A DNA stretch of 64,000 nucleotides from SOIA01 sp964348015 (GTDB taxonomy: Bacteria; Acidobacteriota; Aminicenantia; Aminicenantales; Aminicenantaceae): positions 1-64,000 of the forward strand of contig CAYGBC010000039.1 in the NCBI GenBank assembly GCA_964348015.1, in the 5' to 3' direction. A model generated the notes under the pieces. The model was not told the DNA's origin, ran no database searches, and saw nothing but the letters and a program-made list of their open reading frames with translations. This document shows, piece by piece, positions 1 to 9,091 of this stretch (position 1 is its first letter; each line of letters starts with the position of its first letter). A program made the position numbers and the translations under genes.

Positions 1-333
1 CCCTCCCAGCTTCTTTCCTTCCCAGACAAGGTCGTTGGGCCATTTCAGGCCAATGCGGACGCCAACAGATGAAAAAATGGCATCGCTGACCGCTAATCCC
101 GCCACCAGAGGAAGAAGAGAAATCTCAGGAGAAGGAGGGCTGAGAATCACAGAAAGGTAAAGCCCCTTTTTTCGGGCTGAAAACCAGCTCCTCCCTTTTG
201 TCCCTTTTCCCTCTGTTTGTTCCTCCGAAATGACGACCGTGCCTTCTGACTCTCCAGAAAGAGCCAGGTCTTTCGCCAGGTCATTGGTGGACGGGCAGCT
301 TGTCACTCGAACGATTTTCGCCCCAATATCCAT
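1..333 (-). CDS. birA: Biotin--[acetyl-CoA-carboxylase] ligase BirA (N-terminal part, runs off window)
   Basis: Reading the minus strand from an ATG at 333 gives 111 residues open to the window edge. They carry the hallmarks of the BirA/LplA catalytic fold: an early STND motif, then EEQTEGKG and RGRSWFS-like (here KGRSWFS), GLYLSVIL, and LKWPNDLVWEGKKLGG, which is the biotinyl-AMP binding segment. The enzyme activates biotin with ATP and attaches it to the carrier domain of biotin-dependent carboxylases. No DNA-binding domain precedes the catalytic part, so it looks like a single-function ligase and not a repressor. It follows valS by 36 nt in the same direction, with a GGAGG about 21 nt before the ATG, which is longer than usual. 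The C-terminus lies outside the window. Confidence 0.88.
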   Translation of the reverse strand, partial: MDIGAKIVRVTSCPSTNDLAKDLALSGESEGTVVISEEQTEGKGTKGRSWFSARKKGLYLSVILSPPSPEISLLPLVAGLAVSDAIFSSVGVRIGLKWPNDLVWEGKKLGG

Positions 334-369
334 GGTTGATTTACAGGGGATAACCCTCCTCGCCGATAC

Positions 370-3024
370 TTATATCAGGGAAAGAATATGCTCAAGGCTC
401 TCTTCCAGCTTGGCTTTTATCGTCTGAAGCGCTTGAAGCCTTCCCTTTGTTTCCTGAATAACATCTTTAGGCGCGCGCTTCAGGAAATCCGTATTCTGAA
501 GCCTCTTCTCGATTCTTCCAATGTCCTGCGTGATCTTCGCAAGTTCTTTCTCCAGCCTCTGTTTCTCCTGTTCCAGGTTGAATACTCCTTCTTCAAACGG
601 GATTGCAATCTCCCAAGTGCCAGCGACTCCTTTCAGGAGCTTCTTTTCAGCCGGGAACTGATCCAACATCTCGATCTTCCGGATGTTGGCCAGGGTCTGA
701 ATATACGTCTGGTTATCCGAAATGATTCTTTTTTCTTCGTCCTTTTTGGCCTTGATCCAGAGTTCGATCTTCTGTTTGGGTGGGATCCTGTTTTCCGCTC
801 GAATGGTCCGGACTCCAACGATGGCCTCCTGGAGTCGTTTCATTTCCTTCTCTGCTTTTTTATCCTTGAGGTTCTTGTCTTCCTGAGGGAATGAGGCTAT
901 CATCAGAGATTTTCCGGAAGAGGGAAGATGCTTCCAGATCTCTTCTGTGATATACGGCATGAACGGATGGAGGAGCCTCAGGATGTGATCAAGAGTCTCA
1001 GCCAGAACCGCCTCTGATGTCTTGTTTCCGGCTTTCAGGCCTGGCTTGACCAGCTCGATATACCAGTCGCAGAATTCATGCCATATAAAGTGATAGATCT
1101 TGTCAGCCGCTTCGTAAAATTTATATTGTTCTAAAGCTTCGTTTAACTCGGCCGTAATGTCCGCCAAGCGGCTCCTGATCCACTTGTCCGCAAGCGTCAA
1201 TTCATCCTCTTTCGTCTTGAATTTATCGCTTTCCAGGCTCATCAAAACAAATCGGGAGGCATTCCAGATTTTATTGGCAAAGGCCCTGTAGCCGGCCATC
1301 CTCTCCTCGGAGAGGGAGATGTCCGCCCCAGGAACAGCCAGTGCGGCCATCGTGAACCGTAAAGCATCTGTCCCGTATTTTTCGATCATCTCGAGGGGAT
1401 CAATGCTGTTCCCCTCTGATTTGCTCATTTTTCGCCTTCTGAAATCCCTGACCAGGCCGTTGATATACACATGACGGAAGGGGATTTTTTTGGTGAATTT
1501 CAGCCCCATCATGATCATCCGGGCAACCCAGAAAAAGATAATGTCGAATCCTGTGGACATCAGGTCTGTCGGGTAGAATGTTTTAAGATCCTCTGTCTCT
1601 TCCGGCCAGCCCATCGTGACGAAAGGCCAGAGAGCTGAAGAGAACCAGGTATCCAGGACATCTTCCTCCTGAACGAGTTTGGACGCCTTACATTTCTCAC
1701 ACTTCTGGGGCGCTTCCATGGCCACCATGATATGGTCACACTCTTCACAGTACCAGGCAGGAATCCTGTGTCCCCACCAGAGCTGCCGGGAGATGCACCA
1801 GTCATGGATGTTGTACATCCATTCGAAATAGGTTTTCGCCCAGTTGGGCGGGATGAATTCAATCTCTCCTTCTTCGACGACGCGGATGGCTTCCTTGGCG
1901 AGAGGCTCCACTCGAACGAACCACTGCCAGGACAAATAGGGCTCGATGACAGTCTTGCAGCGGTAGCAGTGACCGACAGAATGCTGGTAATCCTCGATCT
2001 TTTCAAGAAAACCCAGCTCTTCAAGCTTGGAAAGAACCTTTTCCCGGCACTCAAACCGCTCTAATCCCTTAAACTCTTTGCCCGCCTCTTCCGTCATTTT
2101 TCCTGATCCGTCGATCACAATCACCTGCTCGAGGTTGTGTTCTTTCCCCAATTCAAAATCGACCGGATCATGGGCGGGCGTCACTTTGACGGCTCCGGTT
2201 CCGAATTCCATCTCGACTCTTTTGTCGGTGATAACGGGAATCTCTCTATCGACCAAAGGAAGAAGAACGGTTTTGCCCTGGAATGGCTTGAAACGCTCAT
2301 CCTCGGGATGAACAGCCACAGCCGTGTCTCCCAGCATGGTCTCTGGACGCGTGGTGGCCACTGTGATGCTCTCTTTGCTATTCAGGAGAGGATACTTGAT
2401 GTAATACAGTTTGGCCTGTTGCTCTTTGTGCTCGATCTCGATATCCGAGAGAACTGTCCCGCAGTGGGGGCAGCGGTTGACCAGGTAATAGTCTCTGTAG
2501 ATCAGCCCTTCGTCATAGAGGTCGACAAAAACGCGCTTCACCGCATGGGAGAATCCTTTGTCCAGAGTAAACCTCTCTCGTGTCCAGTCCAGAGAGCTTC
2601 CGAGCTTCTTCAGCTGGTTGATAATGACGCCTCCGTACTTATTTTTCCAGTCCCAGGAGATCTTCATGAACTCTTCGCGTCCGACCTTCTCCCGCGTCAA
2701 TCCCTTCTCCTCAAGACTCTGCTCGATCACGTTATGGACGGCGATACTCGCGTGGTCTGTTCCCGGAAGCCAGAGAGAGTTGTATCCCTGCATCCTCCGC
2801 CAGCGAACGATGATATCAGGGAGAGTGAAGCAGAGGGCATGGCCCATATGCAGAGAGCCGGTGACGTTGGGTGGAGGAAGGACCATGGAGAACACTTTCT
2901 TCGAGGAGGGGAGGTCAGGGGCAAACAGCCCTTCATCTATCCAGTATGAGTACCACTTCTCCTCAACAGGAGTCGGGTCATACGTTTTTTCAAGAATGCG
3001 CTTGTTCTTCATCATGTTATCCAA
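370..3024 (-). CDS. valS: Valyl-tRNA synthetase
   Basis: This 884-residue class I aminoacyl-tRNA synthetase charges tRNA-Val. The ATP-binding signature appears near residue 50 as PPPNVTGSLHMGHAL (HIGH = HMGH), and the second signature KMSKSEGNSIDP is near residue 530. Between them lies the editing domain, with the GTGAVKVTPAHDP segment typical of ValRS and IleRS. The C-terminus ends in a coiled coil rich in Lys and Glu (the last 70 residues or so), a feature specific to ValRS that binds the tRNA elbow. Length is normal for bacterial ValRS. The annotated start is followed by two further Met codons (residues 4 and 5), so the true start could be a few codons later. birA follows in the same direction. 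Confidence 0.97.
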   Translation of the reverse strand: MDNMMKNKRILEKTYDPTPVEEKWYSYWIDEGLFAPDLPSSKKVFSMVLPPPNVTGSLHMGHALCFTLPDIIVRWRRMQGYNSLWLPGTDHASIAVHNVIEQSLEEKGLTREKVGREEFMKISWDWKNKYGGVIINQLKKLGSSLDWTRERFTLDKGFSHAVKRVFVDLYDEGLIYRDYYLVNRCPHCGTVLSDIEIEHKEQQAKLYYIKYPLLNSKESITVATTRPETMLGDTAVAVHPEDERFKPFQGKTVLLPLVDREIPVITDKRVEMEFGTGAVKVTPAHDPVDFELGKEHNLEQVIVIDGSGKMTEEAGKEFKGLERFECREKVLSKLEELGFLEKIEDYQHSVGHCYRCKTVIEPYLSWQWFVRVEPLAKEAIRVVEEGEIEFIPPNWAKTYFEWMYNIHDWCISRQLWWGHRIPAWYCEECDHIMVAMEAPQKCEKCKASKLVQEEDVLDTWFSSALWPFVTMGWPEETEDLKTFYPTDLMSTGFDIIFFWVARMIMMGLKFTKKIPFRHVYINGLVRDFRRRKMSKSEGNSIDPLEMIEKYGTDALRFTMAALAVPGADISLSEERMAGYRAFANKIWNASRFVLMSLESDKFKTKEDELTLADKWIRSRLADITAELNEALEQYKFYEAADKIYHFIWHEFCDWYIELVKPGLKAGNKTSEAVLAETLDHILRLLHPFMPYITEEIWKHLPSSGKSLMIASFPQEDKNLKDKKAEKEMKRLQEAIVGVRTIRAENRIPPKQKIELWIKAKKDEEKRIISDNQTYIQTLANIRKIEMLDQFPAEKKLLKGVAGTWEIAIPFEEGVFNLEQEKQRLEKELAKITQDIGRIEKRLQNTDFLKRAPKDVIQETKGRLQALQTIKAKLEESLEHILSLI

Positions 3025-3132
3025 ATTTACCAGGCTTCTGTTCTCATCCCTTTTTCTGTTTCAAGGGCAAGGCCTGATGAAATGTATATTTTAACAATTT
3101 ACACACAATTTTTCCTTATTTTTCTTGGGGGC

Positions 3133-3253
3133 ATTGGGGTCAGACCTCAGAAACTTCAGTAATTTGAGACTCCATTGCATCACCATTAAAACTGGAATTC
3201 AAGAGATATTTCTTACATTTAAATTACTGAAGTTTCTGAGGTCTGACCCCAAT
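3133..3253. repeat. Palindromic MITE-like element, copy 1 (33-bp perfect terminal inverted repeats)
   Basis: The left arm 3133-3165 (beginning ATTGGGGTCAGACCTCAG) is the exact reverse complement of 3221-3253. The 55-bp interior contains a short segment (CCATTAAA, then GGAATTCAA) that matches the core of the copies at 8649 and 21677. It sits in the gap between dnaE (3' side) and valS (5' side) and has no coding capacity. The GGGGTCAGACC end resembles the small palindromic elements mobilised by Y1-type (REP-associated) transposases in other bacteria. That link is inference, since no transposase gene is in this window. Confidence 0.85.
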
Positions 3254-3261
3254 TAATAAAT

Positions 3262-3286
3262 AAAAAAGGGGACTGTCCCCTTTTTT
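3262..3286 (-). terminator. Rho-independent terminator of dnaE
   Basis: On the minus strand the dnaE stop codon runs directly into an A-tract, a GGGGACAGTCCCC hairpin and a six-T run. The stem has 5 bp and a three-base loop. The flanking A and T tracts extend the pairing, so it could work in both directions. It lies 8 bp from the copy 1 palindromic element. Confidence 0.8.
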
Positions 3287-6200
3287 AATACTCGATGAGG
3301 ACGGAGTCTTCGCCCAAGAGGTTCTCGATCTTTCTTGTTAAATCTTCAGAAAGGGTTATCCCTGAAATCTCACCAGCCTGGACGACCATCCGGTAGGAAT
3401 GAGGGGTTTCGAGCTCGAAAAACACCGGGCAATCCCCTCTGTTCTGGTCCAGCATGTCTTTCAACTCTTCAAAGACGGACGCTTCAATCCCAGGAAGAAA
3501 AATTCTCAGAACCACGCGTTTCGCCTGCTTCTGGAAGGCTTCAGCCAAGGGCATGATATGGAGAAGATGAATCCTCCGGCTTTCTCCCTCGCCTAAAAAC
3601 TTGCCCTTGACCCATACGAGCTGGTCTTCCCCGAGTGAGTCATAATATTTCTTGTAGCTATCCGGGAAAGCCACAACCTCTATACGACCGCTCATATCTT
3701 CCAGGATAAAGGTGGCCATTCTTTCATCCTTCCTGGTTTTGAGAGGTTTGAGAGAGGATATGATTCCCGCGACTTTAATCTCTCTGTTGAAATCTTTCTC
3801 ATCGTCCAGCTGGTTTATCGGATGGGAAACCAGCCGCTTCAATTGCTTTCCGAATTCAGCCAGAGGATGGCCTGTGATGTAAAAACCCAAGGCATCTTTC
3901 TCATAAGAAAGAGAAAGGGATTTATCCCACTCCGGCATTTCCTTCACCTCGACTGGAATTTCCGGAGGTTCGATCTGACTCCTGCCAAAAAGAAAGTTCT
4001 GTTTAGAGGCCCTGATCTTCTGGATCTCATGGGAATAGGCGATCATAATATCAATCAAGTGAAAGAGCTGCGACCTTTTCCACCCCAATGAATCAAACGC
4101 CCCGGCCTTGATCAAGCTCTCAATCACTTTGCGGTTCATAACTTTCGGATCAGCATCTTCACAGATATCAAAGGGGGAAGTAAATTTTCCTCGCTTCTTC
4201 CTCGCTTCCAGTAAAGCCTGAACCGCACTTTCCCCCACATTCTTTATCGCTGAAAAACCGAAGCGGATGGCACTTTTGAGTCCGGTAAAATTGAAATCGC
4301 TCTCGTTGATATCCGGAGGAAGAACCTTGATCCCCATTCCCTGAGCCTCATTGATATATTTGACTACCTGAGGAGTGGCGCCTCTCTCTGCTTCAGATGT
4401 CAGCAGCGCAGCCAGAAAATTCACGGGATAATGGGCCTTCAAATACGCGGTGCGGTAGGCCAGGTAGGCGTAGGCAGCGCTGTGGGATTTATTGAAGCCG
4501 TAGCCCGCAAAATAATTGATCTGGTCAAAGATCTTGGTGGCTTTAGCCTGGCTGAGACCCTTCTTCTTCGCTCCCTGCACAAATCGTTGCTTCTGGGCCT
4601 TCATCATGCCCGTCACTTTCTTCCCCATGGCTTTGCGCAGGATATCGGCTTCGGCCATGGAAAAACCCGCCAGCTCAGTGGCGATCTGCATCACCTGCTC
4701 TTGATAAACGATCAGGCCCTGAGTTTCCTTCAGTATCGGTTCGAGTTCTGGGCTTTCATAACTGATCCGGTCAGGATGGTTCTTGCATTTGATGAACTCA
4801 TCCGTCATTCCGCTTTTGAGAGGACCCGGCCGGTAGAGGGCGTTCAAAGCGATCAGGTCACGGAAACTTTCGGGCTTAAAATTCCGCAGCAGGTCCTTCA
4901 TGCCCGGGCTCTCAAACTGGAAGACCCCATCTGTGTTCCCCGCTTTAAAGACCTCGAACGTCTTCTCATCATCCAGAGGGATGTTCTTCAGGTCTATCTT
5001 CTCGCCCGTCTCTTTCACCACGAGCTCCACCGTATCCTTGATGACAGTCAGGTTGCGCAGGCCGAGGAGGTCCATCTTGAGCAGTCCGATGTCCTCGATG
5101 TCCTGCATCGGGAACTGAGTGGTAATCTCACCTCTGACTGATTGATAAAGGGGCATAAATTCCACCAGCGGTTTTGGAGTGATGACGATCCCGGCGGCAT
5201 GGATCGAAGGATGACGCACCTGCCCCTCCAACTTTTGAGCCACAGAGAGGAGGTGAGCGATCTTAGCGTCCTTATCCCTCATTTCCTTTAGCTGCGGGAC
5301 ATTCTTAATGGCTCCCTCAATGGTGGCATCCGGGCCAAATGGGGGGATCATCTTGGCAATCTTATCCACCTCGGGAAGAGGAACCTCGAGAGCCCTCCCG
5401 ACATCCCTGACCGAAGCCCGGGCTGCCATCGTCCCAAAAGTAATGATCTGGCAGACGTTTTCCCGCCCGTATCGTTCTGTCACGTAGGAAAGAACTTCAT
5501 CCCTCCGTCTTCCACAAAAATCGATGTCGATATCGGGAAGGCTGATTCGCTCGGGATTGAGAAACCGTTCAAACAAAAGGCCATACTCCAGAGGGTCAAT
5601 ATCTGTGATCCCCAGGCTGTAGGCCAGCAGGCTCCCGGCCACCGACCCCCTTCCCGGCCCCACAGGGATGCTATTATCCTTGGCCATCTTGATCAGGTCC
5701 CAGACAATCAAGAAATATCCCTCAAAACCCATTTCTTTCACAAGCCGGATCTCTCTTTCCAGCCGCTCTTCGTACTCGTCAGGAGTATGGGTAAACTCCT
5801 CTTCCTCTTCTTTTTCGGTAATGCCCTCCATCTGAGATTGGAATCCTTCTTTGACTACTTGTTCAAAATGTTCTTCAAGCGATACTCCCTCAGGGGGACT
5901 GTACTGGGGAAGGAAATGCTTGGACGCCGGAAATTCAAAGTTGCATTGTGCCGCGATCCTGGCCGTGTTCTGGATGGCTTCCGGTGTTTCGCCAAAAAGT
6001 TCTATCATTTCAGTACTCGATTTGAAATAGAACTCATTTGATCCGAATCGGATCCTATCCGGGTCAGTGACTTTCTTGTTGGTCTGGATACAGAGGAGAA
6101 CATCCTGGATCTCCGCATCTTCCTTGGAAAGGTAATGAACATCATTGGTGGCCACCAGCGGCAAGCCCAGCTTCTTTGCCAACTGGACGAGCATCGGATT

Positions 6201-6764
6201 GACTTCCTTCTGTTCCTCCAGGCCATGATCCTGGAGCTCGATGTGAAAATCACCCTTTGAAAAAAATGATGCGTATTCCTGGGCAACATCCTCGGCTTTC
6301 TCTTCCTGCCCCAGGCTCAGGAAATGACTGACTTCTCCCTTCAGGCATCCGGACAGAGCGATTAAGCCACCTCCATGCTGGGATAGGAGTTCCTTATCAA
6401 TACGAGGCCTGTAGTAGAATCCCTCTAAATAGGCCTTGGTGACCAACTGACAGAGGTTCCTGTATCCTTTTTCATCCTTGACAAGTAAGGTCAGATGAAA
6501 ATGGACAGGGTTTTTGCTGTCGGCTTTTTTCTCAAACCGGCTTTTGGGCGCCACGTAGATCTCACAACCCAGAATCGGTTTGACTCCCTTTTCCTGAGCC
6601 TGCTTGAAAAAACCGACGGCTCCAAAAATATTCCCATGATCAGTCAAGGCCACCGCAGGCATTTTATTCTGGTAGGCCGCATCAACCAGCGCAGTGGTTT
6701 TCAATGCACCATCCAAAATGCTGTGCTCTGAATGGTTATGAAGGTGTATAAACGTCAGTTCCAT
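3285..6764 (-). CDS. dnaE: DNA polymerase III alpha subunit
   Basis: This 1159-residue replicative polymerase belongs to the C family. The N-terminus is a PHP domain (FIHLHNHSEHSILDG, residues 4-18, keeping most of the metal-ligand histidines). The palm follows, with the catalytic PDIDIDF motif (two essential aspartates) near residue 410, preceded by VGPGRGSVAGSL. The thumb/finger region and tandem HhH and OB-fold domains occupy the last third (SLKPLKTRKDERMATFILED is the OB start). Length matches the DnaE1 form without a built-in 3'-5' exonuclease. The ATG at 6764 has only a weak ribosome site. It is transcribed alone, between its own promoter (6885-6913) and the terminator at 3262-3286. Confidence 0.97.
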   Translation of the reverse strand: MELTFIHLHNHSEHSILDGALKTTALVDAAYQNKMPAVALTDHGNIFGAVGFFKQAQEKGVKPILGCEIYVAPKSRFEKKADSKNPVHFHLTLLVKDEKGYRNLCQLVTKAYLEGFYYRPRIDKELLSQHGGGLIALSGCLKGEVSHFLSLGQEEKAEDVAQEYASFFSKGDFHIELQDHGLEEQKEVNPMLVQLAKKLGLPLVATNDVHYLSKEDAEIQDVLLCIQTNKKVTDPDRIRFGSNEFYFKSSTEMIELFGETPEAIQNTARIAAQCNFEFPASKHFLPQYSPPEGVSLEEHFEQVVKEGFQSQMEGITEKEEEEEFTHTPDEYEERLEREIRLVKEMGFEGYFLIVWDLIKMAKDNSIPVGPGRGSVAGSLLAYSLGITDIDPLEYGLLFERFLNPERISLPDIDIDFCGRRRDEVLSYVTERYGRENVCQIITFGTMAARASVRDVGRALEVPLPEVDKIAKMIPPFGPDATIEGAIKNVPQLKEMRDKDAKIAHLLSVAQKLEGQVRHPSIHAAGIVITPKPLVEFMPLYQSVRGEITTQFPMQDIEDIGLLKMDLLGLRNLTVIKDTVELVVKETGEKIDLKNIPLDDEKTFEVFKAGNTDGVFQFESPGMKDLLRNFKPESFRDLIALNALYRPGPLKSGMTDEFIKCKNHPDRISYESPELEPILKETQGLIVYQEQVMQIATELAGFSMAEADILRKAMGKKVTGMMKAQKQRFVQGAKKKGLSQAKATKIFDQINYFAGYGFNKSHSAAYAYLAYRTAYLKAHYPVNFLAALLTSEAERGATPQVVKYINEAQGMGIKVLPPDINESDFNFTGLKSAIRFGFSAIKNVGESAVQALLEARKKRGKFTSPFDICEDADPKVMNRKVIESLIKAGAFDSLGWKRSQLFHLIDIMIAYSHEIQKIRASKQNFLFGRSQIEPPEIPVEVKEMPEWDKSLSLSYEKDALGFYITGHPLAEFGKQLKRLVSHPINQLDDEKDFNREIKVAGIISSLKPLKTRKDERMATFILEDMSGRIEVVAFPDSYKKYYDSLGEDQLVWVKGKFLGEGESRRIHLLHIMPLAEAFQKQAKRVVLRIFLPGIEASVFEELKDMLDQNRGDCPVFFELETPHSYRMVVQAGEISGITLSEDLTRKIENLLGEDSVLIEY

Positions 6765-6826
6765 CTCAAATCACATTCTATTCAAATGGGTTGGAGCCCC
6801 ATTTTCTTTATTCACAGTCAGAGTGA

Positions 6827-6866
6827 GTGCGCGCCCGCACCAGCCGGCTGGGCGGTGCACCCGGGT
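6827..6866. other. GC-rich double palindrome in the dnaE leader
   Basis: The 305-bp gap 6765-7069 between guaA and dnaE is mostly AT-rich, but holds a sharply GC-rich island. The island contains a perfect 12-bp palindrome, CCAGCCGGCTGG (6840-6851), an 8-bp palindrome, ACCCGGGT (6859-6866), and outer GCACC/GGTGC arms (6837-6841 and 6854-6858). It lies between the predicted dnaE promoter and the dnaE start codon, so it would be in the mRNA leader. It could be a regulator site or an RNA hairpin; neither is proven. Confidence 0.5.
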
Positions 6867-6884
6867 CAAAAGACACAAGTTTCT

Positions 6885-6913
6885 ATTTTATGTATTCTAA
6901 ACTCCAACCTCAA
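6885..6913 (-). promoter_or_regulatory. Predicted sigma-70-type promoter of dnaE
   Basis: On the minus strand TTGAGG (6908-6913) is followed after 17 nt by TAAAAT (6885-6890). This is 4/6 and 5/6 to the consensus with ideal spacing. Transcription would start near 6878, leaving a leader of about 115 nt before dnaE. Confidence 0.55.
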
Positions 6914-7069
6914 CTTATTTCGCAATAACCACCCAAAATTAAGTGCTTTTTTGGTAATTCGCTCGTTTTGATTCTCCTTTTCCCCGTGTGGATAGAGCTT
7001 TTTCCCGCAGAACCAGAAGAAACGCTGAGCCGACTCTTCTTCTCTCTGGCTAGTCAGGCAATCTCTGCC

Positions 7070-8602
7070 CTATTCCCATTCTATTGTTCCCGGAGGTTTG
7101 CTGGTGATGTCATACACGACCCGGTTGACTCCCTCCACCTCGTTAACGATACGGTTCGATATACGGGATAAGAGCTTTATCTCTGCCGGAAACCAATCGG
7201 CCGTCATGCCGTCCACACTCTGGACAAGACGGATGACGACCACACTCTGGTAGGTCCGCCGGTCTCCCATGACTCCGACTGATTTCACTGGAAGCAAGAC
7301 CACAAAAGCCTGCCAGAGTCTTTGATAAATACCTGCCTTTTTTATTTCATCGATCAGGATGGCGTCTGCCTCCTGCAAGAGTTTGATTCTTTCTGGGGTG
7401 ATTTCTCCGACTATCCTCACTCCCAGGCCAGGCCCGGGAAAAGGATGCTGAATAATAAAATCCCTGTCCACTCCCAGCTCCCTGGCTAGGGCCCGCACCT
7501 CATCCTTGAAAAGCTCCCTGAGCGGCTCGATCAGCCTAAAACTCATCCGGGAAGGCAATCCCCCGACGTTGTGGTGAGATTTTATGGAATCTGATGGCCC
7601 TCTGACAGGATTGCTTTCAATCACATCGGGATAAATCGTTCCTTGCGCCAGGAATCCGACGTTCCCAATCCTCGCCGCTTCTTCTTCAAAAATCCGGATA
7701 AATGTCTTACCGATGACTTTTCTCTTCCTCTCAGGGGAGGTGATGCCCTTGAGTTCTTCCAGGAACTGGCTGGTGGCATCGACTCCTATCACATTCAGGG
7801 ACAACTTTTTTCTGAACTCATCCATCAATTCCTGATATTGTCCCTTGCGCAAAAGCCCGTTATCGATAAAGATGCAAAAAAGATTATTCTTGACCGCTTT
7901 CTGCACGAGCAATGAGGTGACGAGGGAATCGACTCCGCCGCTGAGCCCGCATATGACTTTTTCTTTTCCGGCCACCTGGCGAATCTCATGGACCTTGCGT
8001 TTGATGAATGACTCCATCCTCCATTCAGGCTGTAATCCAGAAATAGAAAAAAGGAAATTCGACAGGAGCTTCATTCCCTGCTTGGTGTGCACTACTTCAG
8101 GATGGAACTGGACACCAAAAAACTTTTTTTCCCGTTCTTCCATCACGGCTACACCACAATGAGCTGTCTTCCCGGAGACGATAAAGCCTGGGGGAACTTT
8201 TTCGACCCTGTCTCCATGGCTCATCCAGACCTGACCCCCATTATTGATTCCGGAGAGCATCCCTTTTCTTTCCAGAACATTCAAAGAGGCAAACCCGTAT
8301 TCCCTCTTCTGTGAAGGAACCACCTTGCCTTTAAGAAGATACGCCATCAGCTGCAATCCATAACAAATACTCAAAATAGGAATCCCCATATCGAAAATTT
8401 CTTTTGATATCTGTGGGGCATTTTTTCCGTAGACACTCTGAGGACCTCCGGAGAGGACTATGGCGTCAGGCTTTTCTTTTTTCAACCTGGAAAGACGAAT
8501 ACTGAAAGGAAAAATCTCAGAGAAAACCCCCAATTCTCGTATTTTTCTGGCGATAAGCTGGGTATACTGCGAGCCAAAATCCAGGACTAAGACCTTATTC
8601 AT
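7070..8602 (-). CDS. guaA: GMP synthase (glutamine-hydrolysing)
   Basis: This 510-residue enzyme aminates XMP to GMP with glutamine and ATP, the last step of guanine nucleotide synthesis. The N-terminal class I glutamine amidotransferase has the nucleophile elbow ILSICYGLQLM (Cys near residue 86) and the catalytic FHPEVVHT. The ATP-pyrophosphatase domain follows, with its P-loop GLSGGVDSLV near residue 220. The C-terminal dimerisation domain ends in the family-typical KPPGTIEWE. Length is normal. No Shine-Dalgarno sequence precedes the ATG, and a TAAAAT box lies only 6 nt upstream, so the mRNA may be leaderless. Confidence 0.97.
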   Translation of the reverse strand: MNKVLVLDFGSQYTQLIARKIRELGVFSEIFPFSIRLSRLKKEKPDAIVLSGGPQSVYGKNAPQISKEIFDMGIPILSICYGLQLMAYLLKGKVVPSQKREYGFASLNVLERKGMLSGINNGGQVWMSHGDRVEKVPPGFIVSGKTAHCGVAVMEEREKKFFGVQFHPEVVHTKQGMKLLSNFLFSISGLQPEWRMESFIKRKVHEIRQVAGKEKVICGLSGGVDSLVTSLLVQKAVKNNLFCIFIDNGLLRKGQYQELMDEFRKKLSLNVIGVDATSQFLEELKGITSPERKRKVIGKTFIRIFEEEAARIGNVGFLAQGTIYPDVIESNPVRGPSDSIKSHHNVGGLPSRMSFRLIEPLRELFKDEVRALARELGVDRDFIIQHPFPGPGLGVRIVGEITPERIKLLQEADAILIDEIKKAGIYQRLWQAFVVLLPVKSVGVMGDRRTYQSVVVIRLVQSVDGMTADWFPAEIKLLSRISNRIVNEVEGVNRVVYDITSKPPGTIEWE

Positions 8603-8608
8603 GGAAAG

Positions 8609-8614
8609 ATTTTA
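8609..8614 (-). promoter_or_regulatory. Possible -10 box of guaA, 6 nt from the start codon
   Basis: TAAAAT on the minus strand ends 6 nt before the guaA ATG. No good -35 box is visible at the usual distance (TAGAAC, 3/6). If used, transcription would begin at or within a base or two of the A of the ATG. Confidence 0.35.
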
Positions 8615-8648
8615 GCACAAAAATGGGAGCCGTTCTATTTTTTGTATA

Positions 8649-8852
8649 AATTTGGGGTCAGACCTCAGTTACTTCAGTAATTTGGTTCAGACTTTAAGAA
8701 GTCACGTCTCGTCTTCGAGATAAAGCGGTTTATTATCTTTGAATTTCCGAACTTTAATGGGATTAAGTCCGCCTCCAACTTTTCTTATAATTATTGAAAT
8801 TACTGAGACCTTACTCCAAATTACTGAAGTAACTGAGGTCTGACCCCAAATT
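8649..8852. repeat. Palindromic MITE-like element, copy 2 (35-bp perfect terminal inverted repeats)
   Basis: The arms 8649-8683 and 8818-8852 are perfect reverse complements and share the GGGGTCAGACCTCAG..ACTTCAGTAATTT end with copy 1. The 134-bp interior holds a core (about 8750-8797) that, when reversed, matches about 40 bp of copy 3 with only five differences, all transitions. A degraded third arm-like stretch (ATTACTGAGACCTTACTCC) lies just inside the right arm. The element separates the divergent guaA and AMIN-domain genes. It is non-coding. Confidence 0.9.
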
Positions 8853-8856
8853 ACTA

Positions 8857-8885
8857 TTGACAATGAAGCGGATGGAAAATAAAAT
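8857..8885 (+). promoter_or_regulatory. Promoter beside element copy 2, reading toward the AMIN-domain gene
   Basis: TTGACA (8857-8862), 17 nt, then TAAAAT (8880-8885): 6/6 and 5/6 to consensus with ideal spacing, beginning 4 bp outside the right arm of the repeat. The leader to the ATG at 9092 would be about 200 nt. Further TATAAT-like boxes lie downstream near 8989-9003 without convincing -35 partners. Confidence 0.6.
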
Positions 8886-9091
8886 GAAAAACAACCTCAC
8901 CCTTTATGATGAGAAAATGGGGGAAAAATCATCCCTTAATTCACCCTTTAAGGCTATTGAATAGGGAAAGGATTTTATATTAATTATTACCCAAATAGAT
9001 ATAATAAATATAAGGGATATACAATAATAATAAGAGCTTAGTGATAGATTTCAAACGAAGGGAACAGACTATGAAATTAGGAGGGGTACAA

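Noticed and set aside
2137..2949. 270-codon open frame on the plus strand opposite valS
   Set aside because: It lies wholly inside valS on the opposite strand, has no ribosome site and no domain pattern; a shadow of codon bias.
3133..3253. CRISPR-type repeat
   Set aside because: The repeats are two inverted arms with one interior, not direct repeats with spacers. No CRISPR array or cas gene was seen anywhere in the window.
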